Assembly (NCBI RefSeq): GCF_002115755.1
Contig: NZ_JFKA01000001.1
Location: 868,001-932,000, forward strand
Direction: 5' to 3'
DNA length: 64,000 bases
Source: Thalassospira mesophila
Lineage (GTDB): Bacteria; Pseudomonadota; Alphaproteobacteria; Rhodospirillales; Thalassospiraceae
Position 1 is the first letter of the stretch. The number at the start of each line of letters is the position of its first letter. Shown piece after piece: positions 10,460 to 20,244 of this stretch. Below the pieces are notes generated by a model. The model did not search any database and was not told where the DNA came from. It saw nothing but the letters and a program-made list of their open reading frames with translations. The translations under genes were made by a program, and so were the position numbers.

Positions 10460-11701
10460 ATGAAGAAACTGATTGCTGCTACCGCGATGATCGCAACCGC
10501 TATGTCGGTTGGCGCGGCAAAGGCCGAAGACAGCGTGTTTGTTGGCCATTTGATGGATATTACCGGGGCAACCGGCTTTATCGGCAAGTTTTATGCCGAC
10601 GGGGTCCGTGATGCGCTGTCTTATATTAATGAAAATGGCGGCATTGCCGGCACCCCGCTGGAATTTGAATCCGTCGATTACGCCTATAAAGTGCCCCAGG
10701 CGATTGCCAATTATAAAAAATGGCGGTCGCGCAACAACATGGTGGCGATGCAAGGCTGGGGAACCGGCGATACCGAAGCCCTGATTTCATTTGTTGCCCG
10801 CGATGAAGTGCCGGTTTTCTCGGCATCCTATTCCGGCCATCTGACCGACCCGACGGGCAAAAACCCCAAAACTGCCAAACCTGCGCCCTATAACTTCTTT
10901 TACGGGGCATCCTATTCCGATGCTTGCCGCGCGATGGTGCAATGGGCGGCAAAGGACTGGAAAGACAAGGGCGGCAAGGGCAAGCCGGTATTTAGCCATA
11001 TTGGCGATAACCACCCCTACCCGAACGCGCCCAAAGAAGCCTGCGCCGAATATGCCAACGAACTGGGGTTTGAAGTGACCAACCCGGTTGTGGTGTCGAT
11101 GAAGCCGGGCGATTTCAAGGCGCAATGCCTGACCCTGAAAGAAGCCGGAACCGATTATGGTTACCTGGGTAACCTTGGCCCGTCGGTTGTGTCGCTGGTG
11201 AAATCCTGCGGTACGGTTGGGGCGGATCCGACCTGGCTTGCCAATATCTGGGCGGGTGATTACGAAACGCTGAAAACCATTGGCGATGTCGATAATTACA
11301 TCTTCCCGGTGATGACCAGCTTTTGGACTGACGAAGGCGTTCCGGGCATGGATCTTGTGCGCGAGATTTCCAAGGAATCGGACAAGTCGGGCAAGGAATT
11401 TCGCACCCATCATTACATTCGCGGCATTTGTTCGGTCTATTACATGAAAGAAGCCATGGAATGGGCCAAGGAAAATGGCGGCATTACCGGCCCGAACATT
11501 AAACAGGGCATGTATGCCCGTTCTGATTGGGTGCCCAAAGGACTGGAAGGCGTTTGCATGCCGGCCACCTGGACGGCCGAAGATCATCGCGGGATTAACA
11601 CCGTCAATATCTATAGCGGTCAAGCCCATGACGGCAACATCAAGGTCACCAAACTTGAAACCGTGACCCTGCCGCGCCGTGACGACTGGCTTGGTTATTA
11701 A
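10460..11701 (+). CDS. livK: Periplasmic substrate-binding protein of the LIV-type transporter
   Basis: The 413-residue precursor begins with a Sec signal peptide (MKKLIAATAMIATAMSVGAAKAE, predicted cleavage after AKA) and continues with a type I periplasmic binding fold: VGHLMDITGATGFIGKFYADGVRDAL near the start and INENGGIAGTPLEF. It captures the ligand in the periplasm for LivH/LivM. It resembles the longer HAAT binding proteins for acidic or aromatic ligands more than classic leucine binders, consistent with the two CoA ligases in the operon; this is inference. GGGAGACG gives the start. The 168-bp gap before livF holds two hairpins. Confidence 0.92.
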   Translation: MKKLIAATAMIATAMSVGAAKAEDSVFVGHLMDITGATGFIGKFYADGVRDALSYINENGGIAGTPLEFESVDYAYKVPQAIANYKKWRSRNNMVAMQGWGTGDTEALISFVARDEVPVFSASYSGHLTDPTGKNPKTAKPAPYNFFYGASYSDACRAMVQWAAKDWKDKGGKGKPVFSHIGDNHPYPNAPKEACAEYANELGFEVTNPVVVSMKPGDFKAQCLTLKEAGTDYGYLGNLGPSVVSLVKSCGTVGADPTWLANIWAGDYETLKTIGDVDNYIFPVMTSFWTDEGVPGMDLVREISKESDKSGKEFRTHHYIRGICSVYYMKEAMEWAKENGGITGPNIKQGMYARSDWVPKGLEGVCMPATWTAEDHRGINTVNIYSGQAHDGNIKVTKLETVTLPRRDDWLGY

Positions 11702-11710
11702 TATCAGCCT

Positions 11711-11781
11711 CCTTTCGGTTTGAAAGGATGTCTCCCGCCTGGTGCCGGAACCTGCTGTTTTCCCAAACGGTTTCGGCACCA
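11711..11781 (+). promoter_or_regulatory. Two hairpins in the livK-livF intergenic region
   Basis: The first stem-loop is CCTTTC-GGTTT-GAAAGG (11711-11727), starting 9 bases after the livK stop. The second pairs TGGTGCCG (11740-11747) with CGGCACCA (11774-11781). Neither has a T run. Structures at this place commonly stabilise the upstream message, which would keep the binding protein in excess over the ATPase; that role is inferred. Confidence 0.55.
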
Positions 11782-11869
11782 TGGTGGCAGGGACGGGGGC
11801 GTTTCCCCGCTCTGAGCATTGTTTTGTTGATTTGTTTTGTTTTTATCGCTGCCATTGCGAAGGTGATTT

Positions 11870-12691
11870 ATGTCCGAACCCGCCCGCAAGACCGAAACCG
11901 CGCCGCCGCTTTTGTCGGTTAATAACATCGAAGTCGTTTATGACGAGGTGATCCTTGTATTGCGCGGCGTGTCGCTTGATGTGCCGCAGGGCAGCATTGT
12001 GACGCTGCTTGGCCCCAACGGGGCGGGGAAATCGACCACGCTCAAGGCCATATCGGGCCTGTTAAAAACCGAAGACGGCGAAGTGACCCGCGGCGAAATA
12101 ACCTTTGATGGCAAGCCGATTTCCAACAAATACCCCGAAGATATCGTGCGGTCCGGCATTTTTCAGGTGATGGAAGGGCGGCGCATTATCGAGGATATGA
12201 CCTGCCTGGAAAACCTGCGTCTGGGGGCCTATACCCGCAAGGACAAGGGCGTTAAAGACGATATCGAAATGGTCTATGACTATTTCCCGCGTTTGCGCGA
12301 ACGTAACGGGCTGGCCGGGTATTTGTCGGGCGGGGAACAGCAAATGCTGGCGATTGGCCGGTCTTTGATGGCGCGCCCGAAAATGATTTTGCTTGATGAA
12401 CCCTCGATGGGCCTGTCGCCGTTGCTGGTGAAAGAAGTGTTTGGCATTATCGAAAAAATCAACCGCGATCAGGGTATTACCATGCTGATCGTCGAACAGA
12501 ATGCCAACTTTGCCTTAAAAGTAGCCGATTACGGGTACATTATGGAAAGTGGCAAGGTGGTGCTAGACGGCACGCGCGACGAGCTTTTGAACAACGAGGA
12601 CGTTAAGGAATTTTACCTTGGCGGCGGGTCGGAAGACCGCAAAAGTTTTAAAAATATCAAATCCTATAAACGGCGCAAACGCTGGCTATAA
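11870..12691 (+). CDS. livF: Branched-chain-type ABC transporter ATP-binding protein LivF
   Basis: Second ATPase of the importer, 273 residues. Walker A GPNGAGKS (about residue 47), Q-loop near GIFQVMEGRRI, signature YLSGGEQQMLAIGRSL (about 152) and Walker B ILLDEPSMGLSP (about 172), the latter being typical for LivF. Start supported by AAGGTG. The C-terminus ends in a basic tail (KSYKRRKRW), mirroring the acidic tail of LivG. It is followed 86 bp later by a phenylacetate-CoA-ligase-type gene. Confidence 0.95.
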   Translation: MSEPARKTETAPPLLSVNNIEVVYDEVILVLRGVSLDVPQGSIVTLLGPNGAGKSTTLKAISGLLKTEDGEVTRGEITFDGKPISNKYPEDIVRSGIFQVMEGRRIIEDMTCLENLRLGAYTRKDKGVKDDIEMVYDYFPRLRERNGLAGYLSGGEQQMLAIGRSLMARPKMILLDEPSMGLSPLLVKEVFGIIEKINRDQGITMLIVEQNANFALKVADYGYIMESGKVVLDGTRDELLNNEDVKEFYLGGGSEDRKSFKNIKSYKRRKRWL

Positions 12692-12777
12692 ACGGCATTT
12701 TTTGCCTTATGTGCCGTGGGATGCGCGGGAGACGACAGGCTATCTTTTAGGCGAAACTCTATCAAACGGGACCAGCC

Positions 12778-14016
12778 ATGACATTGCAAACCTATTTCGA
12801 CGACAAGGAAACCCTGGCCCCCGATGCCCGCGAAGGCCGTTTGCTGGCATCCTTGCCGGGGTTGATTGCCCATGCGCGCGATAAATCCACCGGCTTTGGC
12901 ACGATATTGCAAAATATCGCCAGTGTTGCGGTTACCAACCGCCAGGAACTGGCAAAGCTGCCGGTGACGCGCAAGTCCGATTTGATCGCGATGCAGGCGG
13001 CAAAGCCGCCCTTTGCCGGGTTGAACGCAACGCCGGTGGGGGCGCTGGCCCGCATTTTTCAAAGCCCGGGGCCAATTTACGACCCGGAAGGCAAGGGCGA
13101 TGACTGGTGGCGCATGGGCCGGGCCTATTTTGCGGCGGGTTTTCGCCCCGGTGACGTTATTCACAATTGCATGTCGTATCATTTAACGCCGGGCGGCTTT
13201 ATTTTTGACAGCGGTGCGCGGGCGTGCGGTTGTGCGGTGGTGCCAGCGGGCGTGGGCCAAACCGAAGTGCAGGTTAAGGCAATTGCCGATATCCGCCCGA
13301 CCGGCTATGCCGGGACGCCATCGTTTTTGAAAATCCTGCTCGAAAAAGCCGATGACATGGGGGCGGATGTGTCCTCGATCAGCCGGGCGCTGGTATCGGG
13401 CGAGGCGCTGCCGGAAAAACTGCGTGACTGGTTTGCCGAACGCGGTGTTGCCATGCTGCAATGTTATGCCAGTGCCGATCTGGGCCTGATTGCCTATGAA
13501 AGTGATGCGCGCGACGGCATGATTGTGGCCGAAGACATTATTGTTGAAATTGTCCGCCCCGGTACCGGCACTCCGGTTGCCGACGGCGACGTGGGCGAGG
13601 TTCTGGTAACGTCGTTTAATATGGATTATCCGCTGGTGCGTTTTGCCACCGGCGATTTGTCGGCGATTTTGCCGGGGCAAAGCCCGTGCGGGCGCACCAA
13701 CCAGCGCATTAAAGGCTGGATGGGCCGGGCCGACCAAACCACCAAGGTTAAAGGCATGTTTGTCCACCCCCAGCAGGTGGCCGAAGTGGTGCGCCGTCAC
13801 CCCGAAATTGCCAAGGCGCGGCTGGTTGTTTCACGCGTGAACGACAATGATGTGATGACGCTGTCCTGCGAAACCGATGCCGCCGATTTTAATGCCGACG
13901 CGGTGGGTGCCACCGTGCATGATGTGTGCAAGCTACGCGGGGTGGTTGAACCGGCAACGGTGGGCAGCCTGCCCAATGACGGCAAGGTGATTGATGATCA
14001 GCGCGACTATAGTTGA
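12778..14016 (+). CDS. Phenylacetate-CoA ligase family protein
   Basis: A 412-residue ANL-superfamily protein of the PaaK type, shorter than FadD ligases. Visible features are the early RKSDLIAMQAAKPPFAG stretch, NCMSYHLTPGGF, MLQCYASADLGLIAYE, the acceptor region YPLVRFATGDLSAI and KVKGMFVHPQQV near the C-terminal hinge. PaaK proteins form aryl-CoA thioesters such as phenylacetyl-CoA. The canonical P-loop is weak (SPGPIYDPEGKGDDWW region), so the exact substrate and activity are open. It closes the transporter operon, the second acid-activating enzyme in it. Confidence 0.85.
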   Translation: MTLQTYFDDKETLAPDAREGRLLASLPGLIAHARDKSTGFGTILQNIASVAVTNRQELAKLPVTRKSDLIAMQAAKPPFAGLNATPVGALARIFQSPGPIYDPEGKGDDWWRMGRAYFAAGFRPGDVIHNCMSYHLTPGGFIFDSGARACGCAVVPAGVGQTEVQVKAIADIRPTGYAGTPSFLKILLEKADDMGADVSSISRALVSGEALPEKLRDWFAERGVAMLQCYASADLGLIAYESDARDGMIVAEDIIVEIVRPGTGTPVADGDVGEVLVTSFNMDYPLVRFATGDLSAILPGQSPCGRTNQRIKGWMGRADQTTKVKGMFVHPQQVAEVVRRHPEIAKARLVVSRVNDNDVMTLSCETDAADFNADAVGATVHDVCKLRGVVEPATVGSLPNDGKVIDDQRDYS

Positions 14017-14311
14017 AATTTAACTGCTTTATTTGAACAAGTCCGGTTTTGGCAACTGCCATTGCCGGGCTTTCATTCCCGCTCGGGAATAAACTGGCTG
14101 TGCGGTTTTTATCGTGCAGCCTTTTTTTTCGGCGTTTTGAAACCGCCAGAACAGCCTTGCGCGGTGTGATGAAATGCGATTTGTTAAGAATTCAAATTGC
14201 TTGCACATTGTTGCCCGATGTCGCTTTCGCCACCCTTGCTTTCGCCACCGCCGCCACTTCCACCATCGTGTTTTCACACGCTGCATTTTCCCGAGCCAAG
14301 GAGCGCCCCGC

Positions 14312-15487
14312 ATGAAAGACAAAACCGTTTGTGTTTGCCCGCCACATGTTTCGCACGAAGGTTTTGCCAGCCTGGCAACGCCGACGTATCGCGCATCGAC
14401 CATTGCCTTTCCCAATGCGGCGGCCTTTGCCAACCGGATGGATCGCGGACCGGATGGTTATATTTACGGCCTGCATGGCACGCCAACCAGCCGCACGCTG
14501 GAAGCCGCGATTTCCGCCCTTGAAGGGGCGGCGCATACCATGCTGCAACCCTCGGGCCAGGCATCTATTTCGGTGGTGTTTCTGGCATTGTTAAAACCCG
14601 GCGATACGGTTTTGATCCCCGATTGTGCCTATCCGCCGGTCAGTTCGCTGTGCAACGGGTATTTGGCCGATCGCGGCATTGCGCACCGGGTTTATGACCC
14701 GTTGATTGGTGGCGATATTGCCGGGTTGATTGACGATAGCGTCAAGCTGATATGGGTGGAAAGCCCCGGTTCGGCGACGATGGAAGTGCAGGATTTGCCC
14801 GCCATTGCCAAGGCCGCCCATGATCGCGGTGTGTTGGTGGGAATGGATAACACCTGGGCCAGCCCGCTTCATTTCAAACCGCTGGCCTATGGCGCAGATA
14901 TTGTGGTGGAGGCCCTGACCAAATATTTTAGCGGCCATTCCGATTTGCTGATGGGCTCGGTCTCGGTTACCGACGAGGGCGTTTATAAACAGTTGAAATC
15001 CACCATGAGCATGCTGGGCATTGGGGTGTCGCCCGATGATTGCTCGCTGGTGTTGCGCGGCATGGAAACCATGGCGGTGCGCTTAAAACACGGCAGCGAC
15101 GTTGCGCTGAATTTTGCCACGCGCATGAGCAAAATCATTGACCCGGCCCTGATCTTGCACCCGGCCTTGCCAACATTTCCGCAACACGGCATGTGGCAAC
15201 GCGATTTTGCCGGGGCCAGTGCGTTGTTCAGCATTATGATCCCGGCTGATATGGCAGGCGAACTGGACGGGCTGATTGACCAGGCAAAGACATTTTCCAT
15301 TGGCGCGTCGTGGGGCGGCACCCACAGCCTGATGGTGCCGATGGCAATTGGCACCATGCGCAAGTTTGATGGCAACGCACCCAGCGGCATTATTTTGCGC
15401 CTGTCGATTGGCATGGAAGACCCCGATGATTTATGGACCGATCTGGCCCCGATCCTGGATGCCATTGCGCACCATCAACCGGCCTGA
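14312..15487 (+). CDS. metC: Cystathionine beta-lyase-like PLP-dependent enzyme
   Basis: The 391-residue product belongs to the Cys/Met metabolism PLP family (cystathionine gamma-synthase, beta-lyase). The PLP lysine is in EALTKYFSGHSD (about residue 203), the cofactor aspartate in MDNTWASP, and the N-terminal YGLHGTPTSRTLE motif matches beta-lyases. It would cleave cystathionine to homocysteine, pyruvate and ammonia in methionine synthesis. AAGGAG eight bases before the ATG at 14312 decides the start over a longer frame that runs through non-homologous sequence. A methionine gamma-lyase or other C-S lyase role is possible. The 295-bp leader shows no riboswitch I can identify. Confidence 0.85.
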   Translation: MKDKTVCVCPPHVSHEGFASLATPTYRASTIAFPNAAAFANRMDRGPDGYIYGLHGTPTSRTLEAAISALEGAAHTMLQPSGQASISVVFLALLKPGDTVLIPDCAYPPVSSLCNGYLADRGIAHRVYDPLIGGDIAGLIDDSVKLIWVESPGSATMEVQDLPAIAKAAHDRGVLVGMDNTWASPLHFKPLAYGADIVVEALTKYFSGHSDLLMGSVSVTDEGVYKQLKSTMSMLGIGVSPDDCSLVLRGMETMAVRLKHGSDVALNFATRMSKIIDPALILHPALPTFPQHGMWQRDFAGASALFSIMIPADMAGELDGLIDQAKTFSIGASWGGTHSLMVPMAIGTMRKFDGNAPSGIILRLSIGMEDPDDLWTDLAPILDAIAHHQPA

Positions 15488-15596
15488 GCCAGCTTGAGCC
15501 AGTACCGCCAGCACAACCGCCTTGCCAATGGTTCGCCATAGGCAGGGCGGGCGATATGTGTATGATTATAAAATCATTTTAAAAAAGGGGATCGGG

Positions 15597-16802
15597 GTGC
15601 GGGGCACAAAAACCATCGAAGTCAGCCTGATCACGCTGTGCCAGCTTTTGGCGCTGTCATTGTGGTTTTCGGCAACGGCGGTATTGCCGCAATTGCGGGC
15701 CGAATTTCATTTGGGCGCGCTGCAATCGTCGCTGTTTACCAGTTCGGTGGTGATGGGTTTTATCATTGGTACCCTGATCAGCGCGTTTTTAGGGCTGGCC
15801 GACCGGCTGGACCCGCGCCGGTTTTTTGCCCTGTGTGCGCTGGTGGCAGGTACTGCCAATATTTTGATTTTAACCGTGCCGGTAGACGGGGTGGTGGTTA
15901 TTTTGCTGCGCCTGTTAACCGGCATGTGCATGGCGGGGATTTATCCCATCGGCATGAAAATGGTGGCGACATGGGCGCGCGGCGATACCGGGTTTCTGGT
16001 CGGGCTTTTGGTCGGGGCGCTGACATTGGGCTCGGCCTTGCCGCATTTGTTTTCGGTGGCCTTGCCGCTGGACTGGCGCTGGGTGATTGTGGCGGCAAGC
16101 GGTTCGGCGTGGCTGGCGGCGTTTGGCGTGATGTTTGTCAAACTGGGGGGCACACCGGCACGGTCGCCGCGATTTGATCCGCGCATGCTGGGGCATATCA
16201 TTGCCGATAAACCGTTGCGTTATGCCGGTTATGGCTATTTTGGCCATATGTGGGAATTGTATGCCATGTGGGGCTGGACGGGGTTGTTCCTGTTTCGCAC
16301 CTATCAGGACCGGGGCATGGCGGATGCGGCGGGCTGGGCGGCGTTAACCACCTTTGCCATTGTCGGCATTGGCGCACTGGGCAGTTTGCTGGGCGGGATA
16401 TTGGCCGACCGCTGGGGGCGGACCACCATTACCATTGGCGCGATGACGGTTAGCGGGCTGTGCGCCCTTGTGACCGGCGCACTGGCCGGGGCACCGATGC
16501 CGGTTCTGGTGATTGTGTGTTTGATCTGGGGGATTTCGGTGGTGGCGGATTCTGCCCAGTTTTCATCCTGCGTGATCGAACTTGCCGAGCCTGCCCATAT
16601 TGGCACCGCGCTGACATTGCAAAATGCGGTGGGTTTTTTGATTGCGCTGGTATCAATCCATCTGGTGCCGGTGGTGGCCGATGCCTTTGGCTGGTGGGCA
16701 TCCTTTGCCATGCTGGCAATCGGCCCGGTGATGGGGGTTATGGCAATGGCACGTTTGCGTGCGATGCCCGAAGCTGTCAAACTGGCCCAGGGACGGCGTT
16801 AA
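15597..16802 (+). CDS. MFS transporter
   Basis: About 401 residues with twelve predicted membrane segments, starting at a GTG preceded by GGGGATC. The longer frame from 15522 adds a polar stretch with no ribosome binding site. MFS features include ALSLWFSATAVLPQLR in segment 1, the A-like loop GLADRLDPRRFFALCAL and the repeated loop GGILADRWGRTTITIG in the second half. The substrate cannot be read; the family is similar to CynX/NNP-like carriers. It follows the C-S lyase gene by about 110 bp on the same strand, so an amino-acid-related role is possible but unsupported. Confidence 0.8.
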   Translation: MRGTKTIEVSLITLCQLLALSLWFSATAVLPQLRAEFHLGALQSSLFTSSVVMGFIIGTLISAFLGLADRLDPRRFFALCALVAGTANILILTVPVDGVVVILLRLLTGMCMAGIYPIGMKMVATWARGDTGFLVGLLVGALTLGSALPHLFSVALPLDWRWVIVAASGSAWLAAFGVMFVKLGGTPARSPRFDPRMLGHIIADKPLRYAGYGYFGHMWELYAMWGWTGLFLFRTYQDRGMADAAGWAALTTFAIVGIGALGSLLGGILADRWGRTTITIGAMTVSGLCALVTGALAGAPMPVLVIVCLIWGISVVADSAQFSSCVIELAEPAHIGTALTLQNAVGFLIALVSIHLVPVVADAFGWWASFAMLAIGPVMGVMAMARLRAMPEAVKLAQGRR

Positions 16803-16870
16803 CCACTCTTTTGCATAGGAAAAATGCAAAAAAATATTGCCAGAAAACCAAAATCGGCGCTTTTTCTTGG

Positions 16871-16884
16871 GTGATCAGGATCAC
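16871..16884. promoter_or_regulatory. Palindrome in the mrp leader, candidate operator
   Basis: GTGATC-AG-GATCAC is a perfect inverted repeat 135 bases upstream of mrpA. The 216-bp leader is otherwise AT-richer than the neighbours and likely holds the promoter. No specific regulator is recognised. Confidence 0.35.
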
Positions 16885-17018
16885 TTGCCCGATGCGCAAT
16901 AAAAATGCATCGGCGGGGTTTCCTTGACCATATTCGGGACAAATATTAGGTTCTGCCAGAATTTTCTTGCTGCGCGCGCGGGGGCGTTGCGTCATCTTCT
17001 AAAAAACAAGGGTCTTTC

Positions 17019-19886
17019 ATGAGTCTTACCCTCATTGTTTTGCTTCCCTTTCTTGGCGCGCTGCTGCCAGCGATCATGATCAGGGCCGGACGTAACACCT
17101 GTGCAATGGCGACCGGATCGGTCACGTTGTTAGCACTGATTCTTTTGGCATCCCTGGCACCTGCTGTGATGGCCGGAGAGGTGATCCACGTTCGCTATGA
17201 ATGGTTGCCCGCACTGGGCCTGAATGTGAACTTTTTCCTCGACGGGTTGGGGTTGCTGTTTGCCACCCTGATTTTGGGGATCGGGCTTTTAATCATTATC
17301 TATGCCCGGTTCTATCTGTCGAAAAGCGATCCGATGGGCCGTTTTTACGTGTTCCTGTTATTGTTTCAGGGCGCAATGATCGGCATTGTTACATCCGACA
17401 ATATTTTGCTGTTGCTGATTTTCTGGGAACTGACGTCGTTAAGCTCGTTCCTGCTGATCGGCTATTGGAAACATCTGCCCGAAGGTCGACAGGGCGCGCG
17501 TATGGCGCTGACCGTGACCGGGGCCGGTGGCCTGGCGATGATTGCCGGAATGCTGATTTTGGGCAATATCGTTGGCTCTTATGACATCAGCGTGATTTTG
17601 CAGCATGGCGACATGATCAAATCATCGCCGCTTTATGCGCTGGCGACGGTTCTGGTTTTGCTGGGCTGTTTAACCAAATCGGCACAGTTTCCGTTTCATT
17701 TCTGGTTGCCCCACGCCATGGCGGCACCGACCCCGGTTTCGGCCTATCTGCATTCGGCAACCATGGTCAAAGCCGGGCTGTTTTTAATGGCGCGGCTGTG
17801 GCCGGTGCTGGCGGGAACCGATGAATGGTTTTACATCGTTGCCACATCGGGCCTGATCACGATGGTGATGGGTGCCTGGATTGCGATGTTCAAGGATGAT
17901 CTGAAAGGCCTTCTGGCCTATTCAACCGTCAGTCACCTTGGCCTTATTACCATGCTGTTTGGTTTTGGCACCCCGCTGGCCGCCGTGGCCGGTATTTTTC
18001 ACATCATCAACCATGCCACGTTTAAGGCCGCCCTGTTTATGACGGCTGGCATTATTGACCATGGCACGGGCACGCGCAGCATTCGCCGCCTTGGCGGTAT
18101 TGCATCCTTAATGCCGATTGCGGCCACCATTGGTGTGATTGCAGCGGCATCCATGGGCGGGATGCCCCCGTTTAACGGGTTCCTGTCCAAGGAAATGATG
18201 CTTGATGAATCATTACATATGGCGTGGCTGGGGCAGGACTGGGTGTTCCCGGTTCTGGTCACGGTCGGCGCGCTGTTTTCGGTGGCTTATGCCTTCCGGT
18301 TTATTGTGCATGTGTTTTTGGGCCCCAAACAGCCGGTATACCCGGAGCATCCGCATGATCCGGGATTTGGCATGTGGGGGCCGCCCGCATTTTTAACCGT
18401 GCTGGTGGTGTTGATTGGCCTGTTCCCGGCGGTGGTCGCCGGGCCGCTGGTGGAGGTTACATCGCGTGCCGTTATTGGCGGAGAATTGCCGGAATTTCAT
18501 TTGGCACTGTGGCATGGTTTTAACACGCCGCTGATGCTAAGCGCGGTTGCCATCATTGGTGGTTTGCTGTTGCTGTGGCGTCATCCGGGCCTGATGAATG
18601 CGACCAAAAACCTGTCACGGCCCGAAGCCAAGGCGATGTTTGACGGCTTTATCGAAAAGCTGGTCGGGCTGGCCCGGTTTATGACCGACCTGTTGCATAG
18701 CGGGTCGTTGCAGCTTTATCTGTCGTTCATGATTGTGGCCGCCATTGCCATTGGTCTGGCCGGTTTTTATACCCATGACGGGTATTTGCCGGGCACGCGG
18801 GAATTGTTGCCGGTCAGTGTGCCGGTGGTGATTGCCTGGGCGCTGTTGATGCTGACCTGTGCGGCATCGGTGATCCTGCATTATAACCGCTTGCTGGTGT
18901 TGTTGTTTGTTGGCGTGATCGGCCTGATTGTGTCGCTGGGCTTTATTTACCTGTCCGCACCTGATTTGGCCCTGACCCAGATTTCGGTCGAAGTGGTGAC
19001 CGTGATTTTGATGATGCTGGCGTTAAACATCCTGCCCAAGGAAACCCCGCGCGAAAGCACCGCCGGACGGCGTTTTCGCGATATTCTGATCGCGGTGGTT
19101 GCCGGGTTGGGCATGGGCGGTGCCGTGTGGGCCGTGATGACCCGCGATGGTGTGACCATTGCCGATTATTACCTGCAAAATTCGTTAACCAGGGGCGGCG
19201 GGCATAACGTGGTAAACGTTATTCTGGTCGATTTCCGTGGTTACGATACGTTTGGTGAAATCACCGTTCTGGGCATTGCGGCCCTGACCATTTTTGCCCT
19301 GGTCGAAAGTGTTGCCAGCGGCAAGGCCGCCGCGCGGTTGGCAAGTTGGGTGAAGGAACATCGGGAATCCGCCGAACGCCACCCTTTGATGATGGTGATT
19401 GCAACACGCGTGATGCTGCCATTATCGCTGATGGTCGGGGTTTATATTTTCCTGCGCGGGCATAACGAACCGGGCGGCGGGTTTATTGCCGGGCTGGTCG
19501 TTTCCATCGCCCTGATCATGCAATATATGGCGTCGGGCTTTGGCTGGACCCAGAACCGCATGCGGGCCAATTATCATGCCATGATTGCGCTGGGCGTGAT
19601 TGCCGCGGCGCTAACCGGCATGGGGGCGTGGGTTGCGGGTTATCCGTTCCTGACCAGTACCTTTGGTCATTTCCATATTCCGTTTATTGGCGATATTGAA
19701 CTTGCCAGCGCGATGGGCTTTGACCTGGGTGTGTTCCTGACCGTGGTCGGAGCGGTGATGCTGGCGCTGGCGAAATTGTCGCAGGTGGAACGCATGGCCG
19801 AACATAGCGACATCAATACCGAACCGATGGATCACGATCCGTCATCGGGGCGTCCCCTGACGTCGCCACAGCAAAACGAGGCCTGA
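17019..19886 (+). CDS. mrpA: Mrp cation/proton antiporter, fused subunit A/B
   Basis: A 955-residue, strongly hydrophobic protein. The first half is homologous to NuoL-type proton-translocating subunits, with FWELTSLSSFLLIGYW, FPFHFWLPHAMAAPTPVSAYLHSATMVKAG and MPPFNGFLSKE. The C-terminal third contains the MrpB-type region (HNEPGGGFIAGLVVS), so A and B functions are fused as in the MrpA'/PhaAB type. It forms the scaffold of the Na+(K+)/H+ antiporter in the inner membrane, for pH and sodium homeostasis, which suits a marine organism. Start with AAGGGT. First gene of the six-gene operon ending at 23013. Confidence 0.96.
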   Translation: MSLTLIVLLPFLGALLPAIMIRAGRNTCAMATGSVTLLALILLASLAPAVMAGEVIHVRYEWLPALGLNVNFFLDGLGLLFATLILGIGLLIIIYARFYLSKSDPMGRFYVFLLLFQGAMIGIVTSDNILLLLIFWELTSLSSFLLIGYWKHLPEGRQGARMALTVTGAGGLAMIAGMLILGNIVGSYDISVILQHGDMIKSSPLYALATVLVLLGCLTKSAQFPFHFWLPHAMAAPTPVSAYLHSATMVKAGLFLMARLWPVLAGTDEWFYIVATSGLITMVMGAWIAMFKDDLKGLLAYSTVSHLGLITMLFGFGTPLAAVAGIFHIINHATFKAALFMTAGIIDHGTGTRSIRRLGGIASLMPIAATIGVIAAASMGGMPPFNGFLSKEMMLDESLHMAWLGQDWVFPVLVTVGALFSVAYAFRFIVHVFLGPKQPVYPEHPHDPGFGMWGPPAFLTVLVVLIGLFPAVVAGPLVEVTSRAVIGGELPEFHLALWHGFNTPLMLSAVAIIGGLLLLWRHPGLMNATKNLSRPEAKAMFDGFIEKLVGLARFMTDLLHSGSLQLYLSFMIVAAIAIGLAGFYTHDGYLPGTRELLPVSVPVVIAWALLMLTCAASVILHYNRLLVLLFVGVIGLIVSLGFIYLSAPDLALTQISVEVVTVILMMLALNILPKETPRESTAGRRFRDILIAVVAGLGMGGAVWAVMTRDGVTIADYYLQNSLTRGGGHNVVNVILVDFRGYDTFGEITVLGIAALTIFALVESVASGKAAARLASWVKEHRESAERHPLMMVIATRVMLPLSLMVGVYIFLRGHNEPGGGFIAGLVVSIALIMQYMASGFGWTQNRMRANYHAMIALGVIAAALTGMGAWVAGYPFLTSTFGHFHIPFIGDIELASAMGFDLGVFLTVVGAVMLALAKLSQVERMAEHSDINTEPMDHDPSSGRPLTSPQQNEA

Positions 19887-19890
19887 TATC

Positions 19891-20244
19891 ATGGAGTTTC
19901 TGGTAGCAAGCAGTATCGGCCTTTTAACCGCATGTGGTGTTTACATGCTGTTGCGCGGCAGGACATTTCCCGTCGTGATCGGGTTGTCGCTTTTGTCTTA
20001 TGCGGTGAATGTGTTTTTGTTCGCCATGGGCCGGTTGCAGGTGGATCTGCCCCCGATCATCAGTGACAGCGCCCCGGGCTATACCGACCCGATCCCGCAG
20101 GCACTGGTGTTAACGGCAATTGTTATTTCGTTTGGTATGACAGCCCTGATCGTTGTGCTGGCCCTGCGAACCTATCTTGAGATCGGCAATGACCATGTTG
20201 ATGGCCTTTCCGGCGGCCCCACTGATACCGGAGAACAGGAATAA
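19891..20244 (+). CDS. mrpC: Mrp antiporter subunit C
   Basis: 117 residues with three membrane segments, homologous to NuoK. Visible family stretches are LLTACGVYMLLRGRTFPVVIG and TDPIPQALVLTAIVISFG (about residues 68-85). It starts 4 bp after mrpA, and its TAA shares one base with the mrpD ATG, so translation of C and D is probably coupled. Confidence 0.95.
   Translation: MEFLVASSIGLLTACGVYMLLRGRTFPVVIGLSLLSYAVNVFLFAMGRLQVDLPPIISDSAPGYTDPIPQALVLTAIVISFGMTALIVVLALRTYLEIGNDHVDGLSGGPTDTGEQE

Noticed and set aside
14017-14311. Possible SAM riboswitch ahead of the C-S lyase gene
   Set aside because: The leader has a small ATTCCCG/CGGGAAT hairpin at 14075-14090 and a repeated CTTTCGCCACC, but no SAM riboswitch core that I can recognise.
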